From Flavisolibacter sp. (lineage in GTDB: Bacteria > Bacteroidota > Bacteroidia > Chitinophagales > Chitinophagaceae), in NCBI GenBank assembly GCA_017745135.1, contig JAGIAB010000014.1:5229-20474 (forward strand): 15,246 nt of DNA, written 5' to 3'. Below are positions 7,907 to 14,803 of the stretch, in pieces (the stretch's first letter is position 1; every line of letters begins with the position of its first letter). Below the pieces are notes generated by a model that saw only the letters and a program-made list of their open reading frames with translations, was not told the DNA's origin and searched no databases. The position numbers and the translations under genes were made by a program.

Positions 7907-9652
7907 ATGAAAAAAACTATGAATGAGACTTCCTCAAAGAACGGCCAGTTGCGCAGCGCCGACTGGTTTGGTAAAGACGACAAAATGGGCTTTGTACACC
8001 GTTCATGGCTGCGTAATCAAGGTTACCCTGATGATTACTTCCGCGGACGTCCTGTAATTGGTATTTGCAATACATGGAGTGAACTCACGCCTTGCAATGG
8101 TCACCTAAGGGATTTTGCCGAAGTGGTAAAAAAAGGAGTGATTGAAGCCGGTGGCTTTCCTTTGGAATTCCCGGTTACCTCTTTGGGTGAAACCATCATG
8201 CGGCCAACTACTATGCTCTTTCGAAACCTGGCTAGCATGGACACTGAAGAAAGTATTCGTGCCAATCCTATTGATGGAGTGGTATTGCTTACCGGCTGTG
8301 ATAAAACCACACCATCAACATTAATGGGGGCTTGCAGTGTTGATCTTCCTACTATCGTTGTTCCTGGTGGGCCTATGCTCAATGGAAGGTTTAAGGGAGA
8401 GTGTTTGGGCTCCGGTTCCTTTAACTGGATGGTAAAAGAAAAAATGCTGGTTGAAAATTATTCAGCAGAAGATATTATGGAAGCAGAAATTGGAGTAGCC
8501 CGCAGTGCAGGCCATTGCATGACCATGGGCACCGCTTCCACTATGGCCTGTATGGTAGAAGCTTTGGGACTAACACTACCTGGTGCAGCAGCCATTCCTG
8601 CTGTTGATTCAAGAAAAAAAGTAATGGCCCAACTTTCTGGAAGAAGAATTGTGGAGATGGTAAGAGAGCAAATGAATCTTTCAAAAATTTTGACAAGACA
8701 GGCTTTTGAGAACTCTATCATTGTTAATGCTGCTGTAGGAGGTTCCACTAATTTCATTATTCATTTATTGGCTATAGCAGGAAGAATAGGAGTCGACTTA
8801 AATCTTGAAGACTTCGACAAAATTGGAAGTAAAATTCCTTTACTTGTAAATCTTAAGCCTTCTGGTAAATATTTGATGGAAGACTTCTTTTATGCCGGAG
8901 GACTTCCCGTAGTGATAAAGGAATTGAAAAAATATTTACACAACGATGCCATCACGGTTAATGGAAGAACCATTGGAGAAAACAATCTTACACCGGTTTG
9001 CTATAACCAGGATGTAATTGCAACCGTTGATGATCCTTTGCAGGAGAATGCAGGCATTGCTGTACTCAAAGGAAATCTTTGCGAGCAGGGTGCGGTTATC
9101 AAGCCTTCTGCAGCAACACCCGAATTAATGAAACATCGTGGTCCTGCAGTGGTTTTTGAAACTATGGAAGATTATCATGAGAGGGTTGATGATCCGAATT
9201 TGAATATTGATGAAAACTCTGTGATTGTTTTAAAAAATGTCGGACCTGTGGGTTATCCCGGCATGCCCGAAGTTGGCAACGTGGATCTGCCTGAAAAACT
9301 TCTTAGAAAAGGCGTGAAGGATATGATTCGTATATCAGATGGACGAATGAGTGGCACTGCAGCAGGTACCGTTGTATTGCATGTATCACCGGAATCGGCT
9401 GTTGGCGGAACCTTGGCATTGGTAAAAGATGGTGATATGATCGAGCTCGATGTTGAAAAAAGAAAGCTTCATTTGGACATAAGTGATGAGGAGCTACAAA
9501 GAAGAAAAGCAGAATGGACTGCTCCAACACCAATGGCCGACCGTGGTTATGTAAAGTTTTATATCGATCATGTTCAGCAAGCACACCTGGGTGCGGATCT
9601 GGATATTTTGCAGGGTGGTTCGGGTTCTGAGGTAACAAGAGATTTGCATTAA
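7907..9652 (+). CDS. IlvD/EDD-family dehydratase, sugar-acid (L-arabinonate-like) type
   Basis: This 581-residue cytoplasmic enzyme has no signal peptide. It is an Fe-S and Mg2+ dehydratase that converts an aldonic acid to its 2-keto-3-deoxy acid. Cluster-ligand cysteines C63, C131 (GCDKTTP) and C204 (AGHCMTMGTAST) are all present. So are the D132-K133 pair (carbamylated Lys in relatives) and the catalytic serine region R475-ISDGRMSGT, with S482 the likely base. The motifs NTWS...CNGH, 'FPVTSLGE', 'RPTTMLFRN' and MEDFFYAGGLP resemble L-arabinonate and related pentonate dehydratases more than branched-chain IlvD. I therefore call it a sugar-acid dehydratase and not ilvD. Starts at 7907 or 7919 (M5) are both possible. 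It is the only clearly cytoplasmic enzyme of this locus and presumably acts on material delivered by SusCD. Substrate stereochemistry cannot be inferred. Confidence 0.9.
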   Translation: MKKTMNETSSKNGQLRSADWFGKDDKMGFVHRSWLRNQGYPDDYFRGRPVIGICNTWSELTPCNGHLRDFAEVVKKGVIEAGGFPLEFPVTSLGETIMRPTTMLFRNLASMDTEESIRANPIDGVVLLTGCDKTTPSTLMGACSVDLPTIVVPGGPMLNGRFKGECLGSGSFNWMVKEKMLVENYSAEDIMEAEIGVARSAGHCMTMGTASTMACMVEALGLTLPGAAAIPAVDSRKKVMAQLSGRRIVEMVREQMNLSKILTRQAFENSIIVNAAVGGSTNFIIHLLAIAGRIGVDLNLEDFDKIGSKIPLLVNLKPSGKYLMEDFFYAGGLPVVIKELKKYLHNDAITVNGRTIGENNLTPVCYNQDVIATVDDPLQENAGIAVLKGNLCEQGAVIKPSAATPELMKHRGPAVVFETMEDYHERVDDPNLNIDENSVIVLKNVGPVGYPGMPEVGNVDLPEKLLRKGVKDMIRISDGRMSGTAAGTVVLHVSPESAVGGTLALVKDGDMIELDVEKRKLHLDISDEELQRRKAEWTAPTPMADRGYVKFYIDHVQQAHLGADLDILQGGSGSEVTRDLH

Positions 9653-9655
9653 TTG

Positions 9656-9703
9656 AGAGTATAAGGTTTTATAAAGCGATGTTTCAATCCGCAACCTTAC
9701 TCT
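9656..9703. terminator. Possible hairpin after the IlvD/EDD dehydratase
   Basis: AGAGT (9656-9660) pairs with ACTCT (9699-9703) and AAGGTT (9663-9668) with AACCTT (9693-9698), giving an 11-bp stem with a two-base bulge and a 24-base loop. It begins four bases after the stop codon. The position fits the end of a transcription unit, but the loop is large and no T-tract follows. Confidence 0.35.
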
Positions 9704-9731
9704 GTAATTGATTATCGCAAAAACTTTTGTC

Positions 9732-9783
9732 CTTAGTATAAAACAGGTATGGTCTTTTCATAAAACTACCTGAATGTCCTAAG
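9732..9783. repeat. Nested inverted repeats in the spacer between catabolic and polysaccharide genes
   Basis: CTTAG (9732-9736) is complementary to CTAAG (9779-9783), and inside them CAGGTA (9744-9749) is complementary to TACCTG (9767-9772). The outer arms are also part of a near-direct repeat, TGTCCTTAG and TGTCCTAAG. This could be an operator or just chance in AT-rich DNA. The remainder of 9653-9928 shows no gene. Confidence 0.35.
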
Positions 9784-9876
9784 TGCTTAATATTATTACA
9801 ATCGGGCTACGCGATTGATTTCATTAATTTCATAATTTTTTTTATATAAGTTAGTAGTTTACTTCTTCAGTTTTAT

Positions 9877-9884
9877 TAATTTCG
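9877..9884 (+). promoter_or_regulatory. Weak candidate promoter for the glycosyltransferase-like gene
   Basis: TAATTTCG resembles TAnnTTTG with one mismatch. A TTAG at 9851-9854 lies 22 bases upstream as a poor -33 element. It is 44 bases ahead of the start codon. Position is sensible and sequence support is weak. Confidence 0.25.
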
Positions 9885-9928
9885 GTCTGGATTACTGGCA
9901 CAGCTTGGTGTTGGTTTAATCAATTTCT

Positions 9929-10876
9929 ATGAAGGACGTTCTGCTTGTATCGGGTGGTGATACCTTAAATATTTTTGATACCATTTGCCAAGGGATGGAA
10001 TCTCTTTCTGGTTTAACCTATGATAGTATAGATCATCATGCCATCAGAAAAAGTTTCAGGTATAAGAACTTCGGACAGCGGACTTTCAATTTTTTCCTTA
10101 AAAACTTTACAGGTAGAAACCTTAAACTTGAATACTACAATTCTGTAACAGGAAAGATGATGGGTGATTTGGAAACCCGTTACCGTAAAGTGCTTGTTAT
10201 ACGCCCAGACCTTTTAAACAACCATCAACTGCAAATTCTTCGTGAAAGAACTGATTGCCTGATAGCTTACTATTGGGATACCGTAAAACTTTTCCCAAGA
10301 AATCAGCACATCGTTCATTTTTTTGATCGCATTCTAAGCTTCGACCCTGGGGACTGCAAAAATTTCGGCTTTGAATTTAGATCCAATTTTTACTCTTATG
10401 AAAATGCCACATCCGAAATACGGTATCAGGTCTATAATTTGAGTTCTTTGGATGTAAGGAGAGAAACCACGGAGGAGATAGCAGTTGCACTGGAAAGCCT
10501 GGAGATGTCTTACTTGTTCAAAGGCTTCCAAAAAAAGCCGTTCAAAAGCGCTTACATACAATATACACCGAAGATAACCTATCAGGAAATGCTGAATGAG
10601 GTCAGTTACTGTAATGTGTTGTTAGATGTAACAAAACCGGGACAGACAGGTTTGTCACTGAGACCTTTTGAAGCACTCGGACTCAATAAAAAGCTGATTA
10701 CAACAAATGCTGCGATCAGGGATTACGAATTTTACGATCCGGCAAATATTATGATTGTTGAACCAGGCAGAATCCGGATGGAAAAAGAATTTTTTGAAAC
10801 GCCGTTTAAGGAAATTCCAGCTTCAATTAAAAGCAGGTATCACATAAAACAATGGTTGAACGATGTTTTGGGATAG
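9929..10876 (+). CDS. Putative CgeB-like glycosyltransferase of the polysaccharide locus
   Basis: The 315-residue soluble protein has no signal peptide or membrane segment. An N-terminal Rossmann-like strand (KDVLLVSGG, 2-10) is followed by 'RKVLVIRPDLL' near 86-96, then YYWDTVKLFP and 'HFFDRILSFDPGDCKNFGF'. This order is typical of CgeB-like or GT-B-type proteins in Bacteroidota polysaccharide loci. The C-terminal half has TGLSLRPFEALGLNKKLITTN, which resembles the nucleotide-sugar-binding region of GT-B enzymes where a conserved acidic residue (here E in FEAL) contacts the donor. I infer a glycosyltransferase adding a sugar to a cell-surface polysaccharide. Donor and acceptor are unknown. 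It is separated from the Wza-like gene by 172 bases that contain a good promoter candidate, so it may be its own unit. A non-enzymatic role cannot be excluded. Confidence 0.6.
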   Translation: MKDVLLVSGGDTLNIFDTICQGMESLSGLTYDSIDHHAIRKSFRYKNFGQRTFNFFLKNFTGRNLKLEYYNSVTGKMMGDLETRYRKVLVIRPDLLNNHQLQILRERTDCLIAYYWDTVKLFPRNQHIVHFFDRILSFDPGDCKNFGFEFRSNFYSYENATSEIRYQVYNLSSLDVRRETTEEIAVALESLEMSYLFKGFQKKPFKSAYIQYTPKITYQEMLNEVSYCNVLLDVTKPGQTGLSLRPFEALGLNKKLITTNAAIRDYEFYDPANIMIVEPGRIRMEKEFFETPFKEIPASIKSRYHIKQWLNDVLG

Positions 10877-10965
10877 TAAACGTTTGAATTGACAAATAGA
10901 ACGAATTTTTAGATTGTTTTAAGAAGTATTAATGATGAATTTTATAAGTTATTGACTGAAAAATA

Positions 10966-10973
10966 TATCTTAG
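10966..10973 (+). promoter_or_regulatory. Candidate -7 promoter element of the Wza-like gene
   Basis: TATCTTAG followed by CGCC closely resembles the Bacteroidota -7 element (TAnnTTTG, often followed by C/G-rich bases), with one mismatch. A TTTT at 10940-10943 sits 22 bases upstream as a partial -33 element. Transcription would begin near 10980, giving a leader of about 70 bases. That leader contains a small inverted repeat, ATTTTC-CAT-GAAAAT (11010-11024). Confidence 0.5.
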
Positions 10974-11048
10974 CGCCTTGAAAAAATAGAAATTTTCGGG
11001 AATAGTAAAATTTTCCATGAAAATAAAAGTGTAAATCCAATACGGAAT

Positions 11049-13454
11049 ATGAACTGCTTACGGGTTTTTTTAATTTTTTTCTTGTTCTTGTTTGCTGCTA
11101 CAGTTTCAGCTCAAATACCCAATGACTTAAGCCAGTTAAAGGCTTCACAGATTTCAGATGCACAATTGCAGCAATACCTTGCACAAGCTAAAGAAAGAGG
11201 TTTGACCATTGAGCAGGCGCAAACTGAATTATTACAAAGAGGTTTCCCTGAAACCGAAATCGAAGAATTGAAAACTCGCATCAGCCAGTTAACATCTACC
11301 GATGTAAAAACTGAAACCAATACCGTAGTCCAGGATACCAAAAGAAAGCTTCCTCAAACATCTCAAAAAAATCCACTCTTATTCGAAGTTGCCAAGCCTT
11401 CCAAAGTATTTGGTACGGAACTTTTTGCAAATACCAATCTTACTTTCGAACCCGATCTCCGGATGGCGACTCCTAAAAATTACGTGATTGGTCCTGATGA
11501 CGAACTGCTGCTGAATATTTACGGCACGAACATGTCGCAGCAAACATTGAAAGTGAGTCCGGATGGAACAGTCAATGTAAAATACGCCGGTGTTGTGCAT
11601 GTAAGTGGGCTTACTATTGAAGGTGCCACTTCCTTGTTGAAAAGCAGGCTCGTAAAATATTATCCGGCTTTAAATAGTGGACAGACTAAACTGCAACTTG
11701 CTTTAGGTAATATCCGCAGCATTCGCGTAATATTAATTGGTGCTATCAATCGGCCGGGGACTTATACGCTTCCCTCTCTTGCCAATCTTTTTAATGCATT
11801 GTATGTAAGCGGCGGCCCTGCAGAAAATGGTTCTTTCCGCAATATTGAACTGATCCGGAATAATAAAGTGATCAAGGTTGCCGACCTCTATGATTTTTTA
11901 TTGCAAGGGGACTTGAGTGCAAATGTACACCTGGAGGATAATGATGTGATCAGGGTTCCTTTCTCTAAAAACATGATCACATTAAATGGCCAGTTGAACC
12001 GGCCAGGCATATTTGAATTAAAAGAGAATGAAACATTAAGAGATGCCATAAGCTTTGCCGGAGGATTTAAAAGCAAGGCATTTAAAGGCAGGATTACGGG
12101 TAGCCGCTATTCTGATTTTGATAAAAGAGTTATTGATGTTTCCGGGGATTCGCTTCAAATGTTTAACCCCAAAAATGGTGATGAATATTTTATTGATTCA
12201 GTAGTGAACCGTTATCAAAACCGTGTTATTGTAAGTGGTGCGGTATTTAAGCCCGGCGCTTATGCTGTTACAGCCGGAATGAGTTTGAAACAACTAATTG
12301 ACAAAGCACAGGGTTTGAAGGAAGATGTTTATACAGGAAGGGCTTTGGTAGTAAGAACGGGGGATGATCTTACCAAGGAATACATTGCCGTTGAATTAAA
12401 ACCGATTGCAGAAGGAAAGGAAGATGGCTTATTGTTGAAGCGGGAAGACAGTGTTCACATTGCATCCATATTCGATTTAAAAGATACGGCTACTATTATT
12501 ATTAACGGCGCTGTACGCAAGCCGGGCACGTACCGCTACGAAGAAGGACTTTCTTTAAGATCAATGATATTAAAAGCGCAGGGCTTTGCTGACAATGCCA
12601 CAGGTCAGGGCATCGAGATTTCAAGAAGAAAACGGGATGTGGAAGTAAATAAAGCAGGAAGCAATATTGTTGAATTGATCACAGTAAATGGCAATAAAGA
12701 TCTTTCCGGTAGTGCTACAGATGTTCCGTTAAAACCATTCGATATCATCACTGTAAAAGAAGATCCTTACTATAAAAAACAAATTAGCGTAAAAGTAACC
12801 GGTGAAGTGTTGATGCCTGCTGTGTATACGCTGCAAAGCAGGGAAGAAAGATTGAGTTCTTTAATTCAACGTGCAGGTGGCTTATTATATACAGCTAATA
12901 TTAACGGTGCTAAACTGATTCGTCAGAAAAAAGCAATTGTAGATACCTCTGAAGTAAAACGTCTTTTAAAATCAGTAGCAAAGGATTCCACCAGCAATGC
13001 TGCAGAATCAGTAGCCAAGACTACAACCGATGTTGCTATCAATCTGAAATATATTTTAAGTCATCCCGGCAGTGCTGATGATATTACATTGGAAGAAGGC
13101 GATGAGTTGATTATTCCGAGGATAAATAATACAGTGACAGTTAATGGAGAAGTTTTCAAGCCTGTTGAAGTAATGTATGAAAAGCGGAAGAGCATAAATG
13201 ATTACTTATCTGATGCGGGTGGAGTTACACAATCAGGAAAAAAAGGGAGAGCTTTTGTGATCTATCCGAACGGAAGTTCAGCCAAGATTAAAAAGCCATT
13301 AGGCATTTTTAGAAGTTATCCAAAAATTGAACCAGGGGCAAGCATTTTTGTTCCGGAGAAGCCTAAGAAGGATGGTATTGATGCGGCGAAAGCGGGTATT
13401 TTAGTTTCAGCCATAACGGGATTGCTGACTGCTGCTGCATTGATTTTTAAATAA
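11049..13454 (+). CDS. Wza-type polysaccharide export protein with six SLBB-like repeats
   Basis: The 801-residue outer-membrane or periplasmic export protein (OPX family) carries capsule or exopolysaccharide across the envelope. A Sec signal (about 1-21, ending VSA-Q) has no lipobox cysteine, unlike E. coli Wza. A helical segment rich in Q and E follows at 31-82. The polysaccharide-export domain (about 143-222) begins NYVIGPDDELLLNIYGT. Six SLBB-like units follow near 225-270, 308-352, 391-436, 482-527, 579-625 and 695-738. Most carry a G-x-(V/L)-x-x-P-G-x-Y turn (for example GAINRPGTY and GAVRKPGTY) and an AGG/AQG turn. The fifth and sixth are degenerate (LMPAVY, FKPVEV). A C-terminal hydrophobic helix (about 778-800) may anchor the protein in the outer membrane. 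E. coli Wza is about 380 residues, so this is the long Bacteroidota form. It pairs with the Wzz-like gene downstream. Confidence 0.92.
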   Translation: MNCLRVFLIFFLFLFAATVSAQIPNDLSQLKASQISDAQLQQYLAQAKERGLTIEQAQTELLQRGFPETEIEELKTRISQLTSTDVKTETNTVVQDTKRKLPQTSQKNPLLFEVAKPSKVFGTELFANTNLTFEPDLRMATPKNYVIGPDDELLLNIYGTNMSQQTLKVSPDGTVNVKYAGVVHVSGLTIEGATSLLKSRLVKYYPALNSGQTKLQLALGNIRSIRVILIGAINRPGTYTLPSLANLFNALYVSGGPAENGSFRNIELIRNNKVIKVADLYDFLLQGDLSANVHLEDNDVIRVPFSKNMITLNGQLNRPGIFELKENETLRDAISFAGGFKSKAFKGRITGSRYSDFDKRVIDVSGDSLQMFNPKNGDEYFIDSVVNRYQNRVIVSGAVFKPGAYAVTAGMSLKQLIDKAQGLKEDVYTGRALVVRTGDDLTKEYIAVELKPIAEGKEDGLLLKREDSVHIASIFDLKDTATIIINGAVRKPGTYRYEEGLSLRSMILKAQGFADNATGQGIEISRRKRDVEVNKAGSNIVELITVNGNKDLSGSATDVPLKPFDIITVKEDPYYKKQISVKVTGEVLMPAVYTLQSREERLSSLIQRAGGLLYTANINGAKLIRQKKAIVDTSEVKRLLKSVAKDSTSNAAESVAKTTTDVAINLKYILSHPGSADDITLEEGDELIIPRINNTVTVNGEVFKPVEVMYEKRKSINDYLSDAGGVTQSGKKGRAFVIYPNGSSAKIKKPLGIFRSYPKIEPGASIFVPEKPKKDGIDAAKAGILVSAITGLLTAAALIFK

Positions 13455-13490
13455 GATGTACCCTCAAGAGTTGGAGTGAGTTCTTATTAC

Positions 13491-13653
13491 GCGAAAGCTG
13501 TTTGAATTTAACGATATACAAACCGTTAATAACAGAATAGGCGAAAGCAATAGGTTAAGTGCGTTCAGTTATTTAACGGTCACAAAATAGGTTTGTGACT
13601 GAGGTGGCGAAGCTCTGTTTAGAGCTGAATAGTTGTCAACTGCTTTCAATTGA
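13491..13653 (+). ncRNA. Candidate structured leader or regulatory RNA element in the Wza-Wzz gap
   Basis: Several complementary segments crowd this stretch. ACCGTTAATAAC (13522-13533) pairs with GTTATTTAACGGT (13568-13580) over 12 bp with one bulge. The same CGTTAA (13524-13529) can instead pair with TTAACG (13508-13513). GTCACAAA/TTTGTGAC (13579-13599) is a perfect 8-bp hairpin with a five-base loop. AGCTCT/AGAGCT (13611-13626) is a 6-bp hairpin with the loop GTTT. AGTTG-T-CAACT (13631-13641) and TCAATTGA (13646-13653) are further palindromes. GCGAAAGC occurs twice, exactly 50 bases apart (13491 and 13541). No T-tract follows any stem, so simple termination is unlikely, and no protein-coding frame is evident. 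RNA function is inferred from pairing only. A DNA-level operator array or a decayed repeat element are alternatives. Confidence 0.4.
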
Positions 13654-13678
13654 TCTTAAAAAATAAGTAACAACTTAA

Positions 13679-14725
13679 ATGACTGACGAAAAAAAAGAAG
13701 ATTATTATTCTTTGGCTGAAATTATAATCCAGATAAAATCTCTTTACCGTTATCTTCTCAAGAGATGGTGGGTTCTTTTGTTAGCAGTACTGGCTGGAGT
13801 AGCTTTGGGTACTTGGTATTATTACAGACAAAAGCCAAAATACAAAGCTGAAATCACCTTTATCCTTGAAGAAAAATCGCCTTCCGGCAGTGGCCTTGCT
13901 GGATTGGCCTCGCAGTTTGGTTTTAATGTTGGAAGCATCTCTGGCGGAAGCATGTTTTCAGGGGATAACATTTTAAATATCCTTACTTCCAAAAAAATAG
14001 TTGAACAAGTTCTCCTTTCACCTGTTGATAGTAGTACTACGCTCGCAGATTTCTATTTACAATTCACGGGTATAAAAAGCAGTTGGAAAAAGAAACCTGA
14101 ATTTGCAAATTTTAAATTCTATGGTATTATCGGGCAAATAAGCCCGGTTCAGGATAGCATACTGAACGATATTTATGCGGCAATTGTGAAAAAGAATTTA
14201 GAAGCTGGAAAGGTTGGAAAGCAAAGCACAATTATCAGTGTAAAAACGGTAGCCGCCAACCGTGTTTTTGCTCGTCTTCTTGTTGAGCGATTAGTAGAGG
14301 CTGCAAGCAAGTTGTATTTAGATGTTAAGACAAACAATGCTCAGGCAAACATCGATGACCTGCAACGTCGTTCAGATTCTTTATTAGTGTTGCTTAACAG
14401 AAAGTCCTACACTGCTGCTGTGAGTCAGCCGCTGGACTTTAATCCGGGTATACGGTCTGCTATTGTCCCAACTGAAATTGAAACAAGGGACAAAACTGTT
14501 TTAGCTGCTCTGTATGGCGAGGTAACAAAGAGCCTTGAAATGAGCAAATTGATGCTGGCACAGCAAACACCTGTTATACAAATTTTGGATCGACCTTCTA
14601 TACTCTTGAACGACAATAGAAAGGGTTTGACTTTTCTTATAGTGGCTTTTTCTTTTGTTACCGGACTGCTTGGTTTAGTCCTCCTGGCACTTTTATATTT
14701 TTTGAGCCCTAAAAAAATTAAGTAG
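13679..14725 (+). CDS. Wzz-type polysaccharide chain-length / polysaccharide co-polymerase protein
   Basis: The 348-residue inner-membrane protein has Wzz architecture. A cytoplasmic N-terminus (1-29) leads into transmembrane helix 1 (about 30-48, WWVLLLAVLAGVALGTW), then a periplasmic domain of about 265 residues, and transmembrane helix 2 (about 317-341) ending in a short basic tail, SPKKIK. Just before helix 2 is the segment QTPVIQILDRPSILLNDNRKG, which matches the conserved proline-rich run-in of the family. The start of the periplasmic domain (YKAEITFILEEK) is the typical first strand. Wzz proteins set polymer length and work with a Wza-type exporter, which is the gene upstream. No BY-kinase domain is fused, so tyrosine-kinase control would need a separate protein not in this window. 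The 224-base gap ahead of the gene is unusually long for a Wza-Wzz pair. Confidence 0.9.
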   Translation: MTDEKKEDYYSLAEIIIQIKSLYRYLLKRWWVLLLAVLAGVALGTWYYYRQKPKYKAEITFILEEKSPSGSGLAGLASQFGFNVGSISGGSMFSGDNILNILTSKKIVEQVLLSPVDSSTTLADFYLQFTGIKSSWKKKPEFANFKFYGIIGQISPVQDSILNDIYAAIVKKNLEAGKVGKQSTIISVKTVAANRVFARLLVERLVEAASKLYLDVKTNNAQANIDDLQRRSDSLLVLLNRKSYTAAVSQPLDFNPGIRSAIVPTEIETRDKTVLAALYGEVTKSLEMSKLMLAQQTPVIQILDRPSILLNDNRKGLTFLIVAFSFVTGLLGLVLLALLYFLSPKKIK

Positions 14726-14803
14726 GCAACCTTCTTATAAAAAATGTTTCAAATCTACGTGTGCTCAACATTAAGATGTACTGTATAGGAGCATTTATAT
14801 AGC

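Noticed and set aside
7907..9652. Calling the IlvD/EDD protein a branched-chain amino-acid IlvD
   Set aside because: No ilv or leu genes are nearby, the neighbours are sugar-acid genes, and motifs such as CNTWSELTPCNGH and MEDFFYAGGLP resemble pentonate dehydratases.
11017..11034. Five-codon mini-frame (MKIKV, stop) 14 bases before the Wza-like start
   Set aside because: It could be a leader peptide, but frames this short occur often by chance in A-rich DNA, no repeated regulatory codon is present and no terminator follows it.
13579..13626. The two hairpins before the Wzz-like gene as intrinsic terminators
   Set aside because: Neither stem is followed by a T-run, and termination here would cut the polysaccharide operon. 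They are kept only as parts of a structured element.
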